50,245 bases of DNA from Sphingopyxis indica (GCF_900188185.1 NZ_FZPA01000021.1:1-50245); one strand, 5' to 3'. Positions 25,654 to 33,427 are shown, counted from the first letter of the stretch. Translations and numbers: made by a program. The notes: a model not told the origin generated them from the letters alone.

Positions 25654-25688
25654 GACGAGCCTGCTGAAGAAACCTGACGATGCGCGGG
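25654..25688. repeat. 35-bp direct repeat, right copy
   Basis: Second copy of the repeat at 24394-24428 with one mismatch (A/G at the sixteenth base). It ends 8 bases before the TetR start codon. In this copy the reading frame of the hypothetical gene is not preceded by the rest of that gene, so it is a partial duplicate. Confidence 0.8.
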
Positions 25689-25695
25689 GCGTGAG

Positions 25696-26310
25696 ATGGG
25701 CATGAACGTGGCCAACGACCCTGAAGCAGCGCGACAGGTCGAGATCGTCGAAGCGGCGACCGGCATCTTCCTGCGTTATGGCTTCAAGAAGACGGCGATG
25801 GAGGATATCGCGCGGGCGGTGGGGATCTCGCGCCAGGCCCTCTATCTCTACTTTCCGACCAAGGAGGCCGTGTTCAAGGCTGTGATCTCGCGCAGCCTCG
25901 CGGCCATGCGCGCGGAGGCCCGGGCGGCGCTCGCGCATCAGGATCACGATATCGAAGAGCGCGTGCTCGGCGCCTTCGAAGCGCTGCATAGCAAAGCGGT
26001 CGGCGTCGAGCATCTTGGCGAACTGATCGCGACGACGGCAACGCTTACCGGTCCCGTCTTCCGAGAGATGGAGGAGGCAGTGGTCCGTGACATGGCGCAA
26101 GCTCTGGATGCCGCAGGCGTCGCCGCGCGTTGGACAAAGGCGGGGGTCTCCTCAATGGAACTCGCCCAGCACCTTGCGGCAACGTCCGAGGGCATCAAGT
26201 TCAGCGCGAAGACCTTGGGAGAGTACCTCGATCGCATGCGTATCGCCGTCAGGATCGTTTGCTGGGGTGCTCTCCCCGAAGCCAATTCGCGTTCGGGGAG
26301 AGCACCATGA
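25696..26310 (+). CDS. TetR/AcrR-family transcriptional regulator
   Basis: A 204-residue TetR repressor. The HTH at about residues 15-60 reads IVEAATGIFLRYGFKKTAME, then DIARAVGISRQALYLYF, the classic YLYFPTKEAVF turn. The C-terminal ligand domain is not family-specific. It overlaps the next SDR gene (ATGA), so it heads a TetR-SDR-ferredoxin operon and probably represses it. Start is at 25696 or at the Met two codons later. It lies directly after the right 35-base repeat, so its native promoter may have been replaced by the inserted segment. Confidence 0.9.
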   Translation: MGMNVANDPEAARQVEIVEAATGIFLRYGFKKTAMEDIARAVGISRQALYLYFPTKEAVFKAVISRSLAAMRAEARAALAHQDHDIEERVLGAFEALHSKAVGVEHLGELIATTATLTGPVFREMEEAVVRDMAQALDAAGVAARWTKAGVSSMELAQHLAATSEGIKFSAKTLGEYLDRMRIAVRIVCWGALPEANSRSGRAP

Positions 26311-27227
26311 GGACGATCGTCATGACTGGAGCGACATCGGGCATCGGCAGGGTTGCGGCCGAGCATATGCTCCAGATGCCGGATGTTCAGCTCTGGTTGG
26401 GTGCGCGTGGTGCGCCTCCGCCTGGCGCCCATGGTTTTCCACTAGACTTGGCGCGGCTGGCAAGCGTTCGTGCGTTCGCCAAGGCGGTGGGCGAAAGGCT
26501 CGGCGAGATCCCGATTGATGCCCTTGTGCTCAACGCGGGAACGCAATTTCCAAGTGACAACGGGCGCACCGAAGACGGATTCGAAACGACCTTCGCCGTA
26601 AAACACCTGGCCCACTATCTCTTGCTGCTGCTGCTGCCGCGCCTTGCCGAAGCCGCGACGGTCGTGATCACCACCAGCGATACGCATGAGCCGGCGCTCA
26701 ATCCGATTGCGCCACCCGAGCATGCCGATGCTGAACGGCTCGCGCATCCGGTGCGAAAACCTGGCGTTCGGTCCAGTCCGCTTCGGGACGGGTTTCGGGC
26801 CTATTCGGCGTCCAAGCTATGCAACCTGTTAACCGCCCGCGCGCTCAGCCGTTCGCAGGCCGCCGAGGTCAAGCACCTCCGCATCATCGCCTACAATCCG
26901 GGCTTCACCCTGGGAACCGGCCTGCAACGCAGCGCTCCGCTTATCTTATGGCTGCTCATTGGGATGTTGCGGCCCATCGTCGTGCCGCTGTTCCGCATCA
27001 ACAAGCCCGCTCAAGCCGGACAGGTGCTTGCCGATCTGGCTCTCGGCCGGATCGAGCCGCCGGCCGGGCGGCTCTATGCATCGCTTGTCAAGCGACGCCT
27101 CACCTGGCCCGAAACGTCGGACTTGGCGCAGCGCGACGACGTGATGAGCAAGCTCTGGCGCGATAGCGCTCAGATGGTCGGTCTGGAGAGACTTGCAGCC
27201 AATAATGGGGAAAGGCCATCGACATGA
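26307..27227 (+). CDS. SDR-family oxidoreductase
   Basis: A 306-residue short-chain dehydrogenase: TIVMTGATSGIGR at the N-terminus (cofactor loop), LVLNAG (NNAG variant), ITTSD (catalytic Ser region) and YSASK (Tyr-Lys). A hydrophobic patch LILWLLIGMLRPIVVPLF near residues 210-230 may associate with the membrane. Start overlaps the TetR stop and the stop overlaps the ferredoxin start, both as ATGA, so the three genes are translationally coupled. A redox partner role with the ferredoxin is possible but not shown. Confidence 0.88.
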   Translation: MRTIVMTGATSGIGRVAAEHMLQMPDVQLWLGARGAPPPGAHGFPLDLARLASVRAFAKAVGERLGEIPIDALVLNAGTQFPSDNGRTEDGFETTFAVKHLAHYLLLLLLPRLAEAATVVITTSDTHEPALNPIAPPEHADAERLAHPVRKPGVRSSPLRDGFRAYSASKLCNLLTARALSRSQAAEVKHLRIIAYNPGFTLGTGLQRSAPLILWLLIGMLRPIVVPLFRINKPAQAGQVLADLALGRIEPPAGRLYASLVKRRLTWPETSDLAQRDDVMSKLWRDSAQMVGLERLAANNGERPST

Positions 27228-27607
27228 CCGATTTGACGGACGGCGCCCCGAGCAAGAGGACCAATGCCGCCAAGGTGCGGCGAGCGGCAGCCGACTCACG
27301 CCGCCCCGGCGCCGAATGCAAGGCGCCGGCCGGCGCATTCGTCCCGATCGTGAACCGCGGGAAGTGCGAGGCCAAAGGCGATTGCATCGAGGTCTGTCCC
27401 TACGATGTCTTCGAGGTCGGGCCGATCGACGAGAAGGACTATCGCGCCCTTGGCTGGGTCGGACGTCTACGGGTGCGCGTGCACGGCATGCGCACCGCAT
27501 ATACGCCGAACGCCGACCGCTGTCTCGCCTGCGGCTTGTGCGTCGTTGCTTGCCCGGAAAATGCGATCCGACTTGTCGAGATCACCCCCGAAGCAGGCAA
27601 AGGGTAG
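27224..27607 (+). CDS. 4Fe-4S ferredoxin-type protein
   Basis: A 127-residue ferredoxin. The second cluster motif is canonical (CLACGLCVVACPENAI, CxxCxxCxxxCP). The first is a variant with wider spacing, CEAKGDCIEVCPYDVF (C-x5-C-x3-CP). It may hold one [4Fe-4S] and one altered cluster, or two [4Fe-4S] clusters as in other ferredoxins that share this variant. A basic N-terminal extension of about 45 residues precedes the fold, and about 30 residues separate the motifs. Start overlaps the SDR stop. It is probably the electron carrier of this small operon. Confidence 0.87.
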   Translation: MTDLTDGAPSKRTNAAKVRRAAADSRRPGAECKAPAGAFVPIVNRGKCEAKGDCIEVCPYDVFEVGPIDEKDYRALGWVGRLRVRVHGMRTAYTPNADRCLACGLCVVACPENAIRLVEITPEAGKG

Positions 27608-27692
27608 CGCCTAACCCGCCCATCAGGCGCGAATTGTCGCCGGACTTCCGTCCTCCGCGACCCGTCCGAATTTCGTTGGAAAGGAACGTCCT

Positions 27693-28796
27693 ATGACATC
27701 GCCACTCACACTTGCCAGTTATCGCTTGCTCGGCTCGTCCGGCCTTCGCGTCTCCCCCCTCTGCCTGGGCACGATGACCTTTGCCCAGCCCGATTGGGGC
27801 ATGGACCGCGAAACCGCACAGAGCGTATTCGACGCCTATGTCGGCGCCGGCGGCAACTTCATCGACACGGCGAACTTCTACTCGCAGGGCAAGGCGGAAG
27901 AACTCATCGGCGAATTTGCACAGGGGCGGCGGGATCGCCTCGTCATCGCCAGCAAATACACGCTGAACCTCGACCCTACGGACCCGAACGGCGGTGGGAA
28001 TCATCGCAAGAGCATGATGCGCTCGGTTGAGGCCAGCCTGAAGCGCCTGCGCACCGATTACATCGACCTTTTCTACCTGCATATGTGGGACAAGACCACG
28101 CCCGTCGACGAGGTGCTGCGCGGGCTGGACGATCTTGTCGCCCAGGGGAAGATCAACTATGTCGGCATATCCGACACACCAGCCTGGCAGGTCGCACGCA
28201 TGGCGACGGTGGCGGACCTGCGCGGTTGGTCGAGGCCCGTGGCGCTTCAGATCGAATACAGCCTCGTTGAGCGCACGGTCGAGCGTGAGCTGGTGCCGAT
28301 GGCGGCGGAACTCGGGATCGGCGTCATGCCCTTCTCGCCGGTCGCCATGGGCATTTTGACCGGACGCTACAGCCGAGCCGATCTTGAACCAGCCGCCTCG
28401 CATGGCGATGGCCGCAAGGGCCCACTGGTGGCTGCAGGGATGGTCACCGAGAAGAAGATCTCGGTCGCCGAGACAGTGATCGAGATTGCCAGGGAGATCG
28501 GCGCCGAGCCCGCGCAGGTGGCGATCGCATGGCTTCTTACAAATCCGGCCGTGACCTCCCCCATCCTCGGCATGCGTACCCTGGCGCAGTACGAAAGCAA
28601 TATCGGCGCATTGAACGTGACGTTCACCGAAGCGCAGCTTGCCGCCCTCGATGCCGCCAGCCGGATAGAGATGGGTTTCCCCCACGACATGCTCGCCAGT
28701 CCGCTCCGCAAGGCGTTCATCTTCGGCCAGACAAATGTCCGGCTGCGGCGAGAGGGATATCGCGTCCCAGCGTTGAAAGAAGATATTCCGGCATAA
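27693..28796 (+). CDS. Aldo/keto reductase
   Basis: A 367-residue NADPH-dependent oxidoreductase of the AKR superfamily (AKR11/YajO-like subgroup by layout). The catalytic tetrad is visible: Asp and Tyr in NFIDTANFYSQG, Lys in IASKYTLN, His in FYLHMWD. The cofactor-binding end has PILGMRTLAQYESN. The ATG has GGAAAGGAACG upstream. An 85-base gap separates it from the ferredoxin gene, so it may be in the same transcript. Substrate unknown. Confidence 0.92.
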   Translation: MTSPLTLASYRLLGSSGLRVSPLCLGTMTFAQPDWGMDRETAQSVFDAYVGAGGNFIDTANFYSQGKAEELIGEFAQGRRDRLVIASKYTLNLDPTDPNGGGNHRKSMMRSVEASLKRLRTDYIDLFYLHMWDKTTPVDEVLRGLDDLVAQGKINYVGISDTPAWQVARMATVADLRGWSRPVALQIEYSLVERTVERELVPMAAELGIGVMPFSPVAMGILTGRYSRADLEPAASHGDGRKGPLVAAGMVTEKKISVAETVIEIAREIGAEPAQVAIAWLLTNPAVTSPILGMRTLAQYESNIGALNVTFTEAQLAALDAASRIEMGFPHDMLASPLRKAFIFGQTNVRLRREGYRVPALKEDIPA

Positions 28797-28959
28797 GAGG
28801 GGGGGCATAACGTCGATGGATATTTGGGAAACATTCTCAATGGACCCACTTGGGGCTCTCATCGCGCGGTGTGCCAAGTATGGATTGCCGTCCGTCTGTT
28901 CAGCACTGTGGTTTTAGGGATCACCAATGTGGGAAAACAGTTCCTACGAAGCAGGGGAC

Positions 28960-30060
28960 ATGAAACGAATTGGCATCGCTCCAAGCGGCAAGGCCATGTT
29001 AATCGTTTCCTGCCTCGCCCTTGCATTAGCTGCCTGTCAGCATGGCGATATCGTCATCGACGCAGGAGATTCGGTGATCGCGTCCGGGGGCCGAGCATCG
29101 ATAATCGTGGCCGGTCGGAACGTGGCGAAACTAAGGTCGGAACCGCGCAACATCCTCGTGCTGACAAGCGGAGGAGCGGACGGAGCCTTTGGCGCAGGTG
29201 TCCTCTCGGGATGGTCGGCCAGCGGAACCCGACCGCAATTCGACATCGTGACCGGCACGTCGACCGGGGCGCTGCAAGCGACGGCGGCCTTTCTCGGCAG
29301 CGAATTCGACAGCCTGCTGGAAAAGCTCTACACGACCACGCGCACACGTGACATCCTGCGCTCCAACGGACTGAAGACGCTTTTCAGGACGGGCCGTTAC
29401 GACCCGATGCCGCTACGCCGTCAGCTTGCGGAACACATCACGGAAAGCATGCTCGACGCCGTGGCGGCGGAACACAATGAAGGACGGCGCCTCTATGTCG
29501 CGACGACCGACATGACCGCCGGTAAGACCGTGATCTGGGATATGGGCGCGATCGCCGCTGGGGGCGGGAACAGGAAAAACCGCTACATAGACATACTGGT
29601 TGCATCCGCGGCCGCCCCCGGCCTGATCGAGTCCGTTTACGTGCGAAACCTGCAAAGCGGTGCGTTGAGCGTGCACAGCGACGGCGGCGTCAAAGCACCA
29701 GTTCCGCTGGAATCCTTCATGCTCGAAGAAAGCAGGCCAGGACTTACGCATGTATGGGTCATTGCCAACGGGCATGTCAGCCGCAGCGCAGCGGTGCGTA
29801 GCGATGCGAGTTCGACAATCCCCCTCGCGCAGCGCGGTGTTACACAGCTTCTCCGGCAGTTGCTCTACATCTCGGTTCGCGATGCCGAAGCGAGGACCCG
29901 GCAAGCAGGCGCACGTTTCCATTTGATCCCACTCCCCGACACGATCCCCGAAGCTGCCAGTCCCTTCGAATTCAAGCCGGAAGAGATGCGTGGTCTGTTC
30001 GAGGCAGGTCGTGAGATCGGATTACGACGCTTTGGCACGGCCCTAGCGACATGGCGGTAA
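28960..30060 (+). CDS. Patatin-like phospholipase lipoprotein
   Basis: A 366-residue patatin-family serine hydrolase. The N-terminus (MKRIGIAPSGKAMLIVSCLA then LAACQHGD) is a lipoprotein signal with lipobox LAAC. The oxyanion-hole loop is SGGADGAFGAG, the nucleophile is in GTSTG, and the catalytic Asp is in SDGGVKAP, so the Ser-Asp dyad is complete. It likely cleaves acyl esters in the periplasm or at a membrane face. The start at 28960 follows GCAGGGGAC; an upstream ATG at 28927 would place 11 polar residues before the signal. It lies between the AKR gene and a zone of gene scraps. Confidence 0.87.
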   Translation: MKRIGIAPSGKAMLIVSCLALALAACQHGDIVIDAGDSVIASGGRASIIVAGRNVAKLRSEPRNILVLTSGGADGAFGAGVLSGWSASGTRPQFDIVTGTSTGALQATAAFLGSEFDSLLEKLYTTTRTRDILRSNGLKTLFRTGRYDPMPLRRQLAEHITESMLDAVAAEHNEGRRLYVATTDMTAGKTVIWDMGAIAAGGGNRKNRYIDILVASAAAPGLIESVYVRNLQSGALSVHSDGGVKAPVPLESFMLEESRPGLTHVWVIANGHVSRSAAVRSDASSTIPLAQRGVTQLLRQLLYISVRDAEARTRQAGARFHLIPLPDTIPEAASPFEFKPEEMRGLFEAGREIGLRRFGTALATWR

Positions 30061-30235
30061 CAGGATGACTTCACCGAACCGGACGCGCATCAGTGGGGCG
30101 TTCGCCAACCTACCGCTGTTTACAAGATACGCCGCCGTCCTCGCCGCGCCGCGACTATCCATCGCCACGGATCAATCGCGGTGGGGTCGCTGGCGCCCGT
30201 GCAGCAAGAGGGCATATCATGCTCCGGCCTTGGGC
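30061..30235. other. Non-coding stretch at the start of a scrap zone
   Basis: About 175 bases with a weak plus-strand open frame (MTSPNRTRIS...) that has no recognisable similarity and runs on through the AraC scrap on the opposite strand. I see no gene here. Confidence 0.4.
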
Positions 30236-30355
30236 CGCGTAGCCTACGCTCTCGTAGCCGACCGCGTAGGCCACGGTCGCTGCTTCCGAGTGCACCGTGA
30301 TGAGGCGTCGGCGCGCGTCATGCAGGCGGATTTGCTTCTGGTATCTGATGGGAGA
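30236..30355 (-). pseudogene. AraC-family regulator, HTH fragment
   Basis: On the minus strand SPIRYQKQIRLHDARRRLI and ATVAYAVGYESVGYAAQG match the second HTH of AraC-family regulators (SPxQYQKxLRLxEAR ... VGYES). Both ends of the similarity are cut: the N-terminal part of the regulator is missing, and downstream the frame leaves the family pattern before the expected SQFSREYRR segment. It is a remnant of about 40 codons. Confidence 0.6.
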
Positions 30356-30527
30356 CGACTTCATGGTGGCGGATGCCTATCTCTTCACGGTGCTTGGTTG
30401 GATGCCCGGCTTTTCCATTGATCTCAACCGCTGGCCCAATACCGAGGCATATACCCAGCTCGTCGCAAACCGCCCATCTGTCGCCTCGGCCCATGCGCGC
30501 GAGGCAGAAATACCGCCTGTCGAATGA
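30351..30527 (+). pseudogene. Glutathione S-transferase, C-terminal fragment
   Basis: From about 30351 the plus strand reads GDDFMVADAYLFTVLGWMPG and continues NRWPNTEAYTQLVANRPSVA, the conserved C-terminal helical region of beta/theta-class bacterial GSTs (FTxADAYLFTVL). The thioredoxin-fold N-terminal domain is absent. The fragment abuts the AraC scrap almost base to base, marking a recombination joint. Confidence 0.65.
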
Positions 30528-30597
30528 AATGCGGCGGCAACCCTCAAAGCGCCCAAGGTTAGATCATACGCCTCTGCCACGTCACCGTATCCCGATG

Positions 30598-30939
30598 GTC
30601 GCTCTGGTGCAGACGCTCGCCGTCGCGGAATATCTCAGCTTCCATCGTGCGGCGCTGGCCCTCGGCACCAGCCAGTCGAGCGTCAGCGCCCGGATCAAGG
30701 CGCTGGAGGCAGACCTTGGCGTCATCCTCTTCGACCGCAACACGCGCGGCGTCCGCCTGACCGAAGCCGGACGCCGTTTCGTCGATCAGGTCCATGACGC
30801 CATGGGCATTCTCGACCGTGCGATCAAGACGGCCGGGATGCAGGCGCACGGTGAAGAAGGTGAGCTTCGGATCGGCGTTCATGCCCGTCACCGGGGCCGA
30901 GATCGACGTGTTCGAGCGTTGGTTCGGCGATGTCTTTGA
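30598..30939 (+). pseudogene. Truncated LysR-family regulator
   Basis: The first 94 codons are a good LysR HTH and linker: VAEYLSFHRAALALGTSQSS, VSARIKALEADLGVILFDRN, RLTEAGRRFVDQV and EGELRIGV. After about 30879 the frame leaves the family and stops at 30937-30939. The effector-binding domain is missing. Either the gene was cut by insertion of the downstream toxin-antitoxin/recombinase unit, or it could still give a 113-residue DNA-binding protein. Confidence 0.65.
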
Positions 30940-31012
30940 CGATCTTCTGAACCCGAGAGGAACACAGGACGGCTTGTCTTTCTTATCACAATCTGATAAG
31001 GAAAAGCCATGA
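30881..31012 (+). CDS. Short open frame of unknown nature
   Basis: A 43-codon frame, MPVTGAEIDVFERWFGDVFD onward, begins exactly where LysR similarity ends and closes in an ATGA overlap with the tumE-like start. I do not recognise it. It could be the 3' end of a gene lost on the left, brought in with the toxin-antitoxin pair, or chance. No ribosome binding site is seen. Confidence 0.3.
   Translation: MPVTGAEIDVFERWFGDVFDDLLNPRGTQDGLSFLSQSDKEKP
30982..31000. promoter_or_regulatory. Perfect palindrome, operator of the toxin-antitoxin pair
   Basis: CTTATCACAATCTGATAAG is a perfect 7-5-7 inverted repeat ending 8 bases before the toxin start codon, next to the ribosome binding site (AAGGAAAAG). 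Autoregulation by the HTH antitoxin is the obvious reading, as is usual for type II toxin-antitoxin operons. Confidence 0.65.
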
Positions 31013-31362
31013 GCGAGGATCGCGATCCGAACCTCGACACGCTTCTCGACCTGGACGGGCAGGTGCTCGTTGTCGATCCCGAAGGCGGTCATTGGGTCAA
31101 GTTTGTTGTCACCCGCGTTCCGGCGTCGCCGGAAAAACCGCACGGCCTCGATTACTCGCTCACGCTTCACGGGCCTTCGGGCGAACGGCTGGTCGGCTTC
31201 GACAACGCCCATCCGGTCGGCCGAGGCAGGCGCGGCGAGCCGCTGGACCATCGGCATCGCCTCCAGACCGTGAAGCCCTACGCCTGGGAGGATGCGGCCA
31301 CGCTGCTGGCCGACTTCTGGCAGGCGGTGGACGCGGTGTTGAAGGAGCGAGGCGTGCTATGA
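31009..31362 (+). CDS. tumE: TumE-family toxin (DUF6516)
   Basis: A 117-residue protein resembling TumE/DUF6516 toxins: an acidic N-terminus, then GQVLVVDPEGGHWVKFVV, RVPASPEKPHGLDYSLTLH with the GLDYSLTLH block, LVGFDNAHPVG, and a C-terminal AWEDAATLLADFWQAVD helix. TumE proteins are believed to be RNA-directed toxins of a two-gene addiction module. Start is preceded by AAGGAAAAG. The stop overlaps the antitoxin start (ATGA), fixing the pair. Toxin-first order is usual for this family. Confidence 0.82.
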   Translation: MSEDRDPNLDTLLDLDGQVLVVDPEGGHWVKFVVTRVPASPEKPHGLDYSLTLHGPSGERLVGFDNAHPVGRGRRGEPLDHRHRLQTVKPYAWEDAATLLADFWQAVDAVLKERGVL

Positions 31363-31757
31363 CCACATTGAAAGTCGGGATTGCCGACTACGAAGAAATG
31401 AAGGCCCGCACCATGCGGATCGCGCGTGGCGAGGAAAAGCCTGCGCCAGGCGATCCGAAGGTGTGGTTCACCTCGACCGAATCCTTTGCCAAGGTGCTGT
31501 CGGCGGGTAATCGTGAACTGCTGCGCGTCATCGCCGAGAAGACACCGGCATCGCTGGAAGAACTGTCCGAGATCACCGGCCGGGCCATATCCAACCTGTC
31601 ACGCACCATGAAGACGATGGAGAGCTATGGGCTTGTCCGCTTGGAGAAGGGTCAAGGCCGCAAGCTCGCGCCCAAGGTGGTGCATGATCGTGTGGAACTG
31701 GCGTTGCCCCTGATCGACCGCGCAAAGCCGAAGAAGGTGATGGGAGGTCGCGCATGA
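31359..31757 (+). CDS. tumA: TumA-like antitoxin / HVO_A0114-family HTH regulator
   Basis: A 132-residue winged-helix protein: a helical N-terminal part (MTTLKVGIADYEEMKARTMR), then an HTH with SLEELSEITGRAISNLSRTM and MESYGLVRLEKGQGRKLAP. This is the HVO_A0114/MarR-like type that pairs with TumE toxins as antitoxin. It starts within the toxin stop codon, with AAGGAG 12 bases upstream, and its stop overlaps the recombinase start (ATGA). The three genes are therefore one operon, tying the addiction module to the recombinase. Confidence 0.82.
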   Translation: MTTLKVGIADYEEMKARTMRIARGEEKPAPGDPKVWFTSTESFAKVLSAGNRELLRVIAEKTPASLEELSEITGRAISNLSRTMKTMESYGLVRLEKGQGRKLAPKVVHDRVELALPLIDRAKPKKVMGGRA

Positions 31758-33427
31758 ACATTCATACCCCCTGCGTCACCACCACCCGCGCCGCGCTCTA
31801 CCTGCGCGTCTCGACCGCCCGGCAGGCTGAGCATGACGTGTCGATCCCCGACCAACGCAAGCAGGGCGAAGCCTATTGCGCGACGCGCGGCTACCAGCTT
31901 GTCGAAACCTTTGTTGAGGCCGGCGCTTCTGCCACCAACGACAAGCGTCCCGAGTTCCAACGAATGATCGAGGCCGGCACTAGCAAGCCCGCGCCGTTTG
32001 ACGTGGTAGTGGTTCACAGCTTCTCGCGCTTCTTCCGCGATCACTTCGAGCTGGAGTTCTATGTCCGCAAGCTGGCGAAGAACGGCGTGCGTCTTGTCTC
32101 GATCACGCAGGAGATGGGCGACGATCCCATGCACGTCATGATGCGGCAGATCATGGCGCTGTTCGACGAATATCAGTCGAAGGAGAACGCCAAGCACGTC
32201 CTGCGCGCCATGAACGAGAACGCCAGGCAAGGCTTCTGGAACGGCGCACGGCCACCGATCGGCTATCGCATCGTTGCCGCCGAGCAGCGCGGATCGAAGA
32301 TCAAGAAGAAGCTGGAGATCGACCCGCTGCACGCCGACACCGTGCGGCTGATCTATCGCTTGTTCCTCGAAGGTGACGGCACGTCCGGCGCGATGGGCGT
32401 CAAGGCCATCGCCACTTATCTCAATGAGCGCCGTTTCTTCACTCGCGACGGTGGGCGTTGGGGGCTGGCGCAAATCCACGCCATCCTCACCCGCACCACC
32501 TATATTGGCGAGCACAGGTTCAACACGCGCTCCCACAAAGACCGGGAGAAGAAGCCGGAAAGCGAGATCGCCATCATGGCGGTGCCGCCTCTGATCGAGC
32601 GTGAGATTTTCGATGCGGTGCAAGCCCGCCTCAAATCCCGCAATCCCATGGTGACGCCAGCGCGTGTTTCGAGTGGCCCGACGCTACTGACCGGCATTTG
32701 CTTTTGCGCCAAGTGCGGGGGCGCGATGACGCTCCGCACCGGCAGGGGAAGCGCAGGGGGGACATACCGCTACTATACCTGCTCGACCAAGGCGCGGCAG
32801 GGCAAGACCGGCTGCAAGGGGCGCACGATCCCGATGGACAAGCTCGACCATCTCGTTGCCGACCACATTGAGGACCGCTTGCTCCAGCCGAAGCGGTTGG
32901 AAACCGTCCTTGCCAGCGTCGTCGACCGGCGGCAGGAACGCACTGAACGCCGCCGCGAGCACCTTGCCGAGCTTCACAGGCGAATCACCGAGACGGACCA
33001 GCGGCTCGGCCGCCTCTACGACGCCATCGAATCCGGCGTGGCCGATTTGAACGACGGTGCCTTGAAGGAGCGTATTGCCAGTCTCAAGGCGATCCGGGAC
33101 CAGGCCACCGCCGACGCGGAGCGCACGCAGCTCGCACTCGATAGCTCCGGCAATCAGGCCGTCAGCCCCGACATGCTAAAGGCGTTCGCCCGCATGGCGC
33201 GTGAACGGATGCGGCTTGATGATGGTGGCTACCGCCGCGACCATCTGCGCGCCCTGGCGCAGCGCGTCGAGGTTGCCGACGACGAAGTTCGCATCATGGG
33301 ATCGAAGTCAGAATTGCTGCGAACGCTGGTCGCCGCTTCTAGCGTAGAAACGGCGGCGTTCGGCGTTCAGAGTTCTGTTCTGAAATGGCGCGCCCGGCAG
33401 GATTCGAACCTGCGACCACCCGCTTAG
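31754..33427 (+). CDS. Large serine recombinase (integrase of the island)
   Basis: A 557-residue serine recombinase. The resolvase domain (about 12-160) opens AALYLRVSTARQAEHDVSI with the catalytic Ser in RVST and continues DVVVVHSFSRFFRD (conserved Arg). A recombinase domain (about 180-290) contains GYRIV and TRTTYIGEHRFN. A zinc ribbon has CxxC in FCAKCGGAM and a second pair in YYTCSTKARQGKTGC. A coiled-coil (about 390-450) follows. The last 12 codons (RARQDSNLRPPA) are the antisense of the tRNA-Arg gene, so the present C-terminus comes from the target DNA. It overlaps the antitoxin gene and lies at the right end of the island, as expected of its integrase. Confidence 0.92.
   Translation: MNIHTPCVTTTRAALYLRVSTARQAEHDVSIPDQRKQGEAYCATRGYQLVETFVEAGASATNDKRPEFQRMIEAGTSKPAPFDVVVVHSFSRFFRDHFELEFYVRKLAKNGVRLVSITQEMGDDPMHVMMRQIMALFDEYQSKENAKHVLRAMNENARQGFWNGARPPIGYRIVAAEQRGSKIKKKLEIDPLHADTVRLIYRLFLEGDGTSGAMGVKAIATYLNERRFFTRDGGRWGLAQIHAILTRTTYIGEHRFNTRSHKDREKKPESEIAIMAVPPLIEREIFDAVQARLKSRNPMVTPARVSSGPTLLTGICFCAKCGGAMTLRTGRGSAGGTYRYYTCSTKARQGKTGCKGRTIPMDKLDHLVADHIEDRLLQPKRLETVLASVVDRRQERTERRREHLAELHRRITETDQRLGRLYDAIESGVADLNDGALKERIASLKAIRDQATADAERTQLALDSSGNQAVSPDMLKAFARMARERMRLDDGGYRRDHLRALAQRVEVADDEVRIMGSKSELLRTLVAASSVETAAFGVQSSVLKWRARQDSNLRPPA
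33382..33394. other. Candidate right attachment site (attR) at the tRNA 3' end
   Basis: GAAATGGCGCGCC covers the CCA end, discriminator and first acceptor-stem bases of tRNA-Arg (minus strand) and the LKWRA codons of the recombinase. It matches 18221-18233 in 12 of 13 positions. The tRNA gene remains complete, as expected if the crossover lies at or beyond its 3' end. Confidence 0.55.

Larger units (their letters stand above)
18221..33394. mobile_element. Genomic island inserted at tRNA-Arg(TCT), about 15.2 kb
   Basis: The block between the PepSY gene and tRNA-Arg carries lower-GC, accessory genes: a TIR/SLOG cluster, SDR/TetR genes, gene scraps, a toxin-antitoxin pair and a large serine recombinase at the right edge. 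The 13-base near-repeat at its ends is a candidate att pair. Removing the block would leave PepSY gene, short spacer, tRNA-Arg and the queuosine-precursor transporter, an ordinary core order. The block is mosaic: a DoxX-TIR chimera, a direct-repeat-bounded gene and a scrap zone mark internal junctions. No relaxase, conjugation or phage structural genes are seen. Confidence 0.6.

Noticed and set aside
30065..30421. A 118-codon plus-strand frame after the patatin gene
   Set aside because: It runs antisense over a recognisable AraC remnant and has no similarity or start signal of its own.
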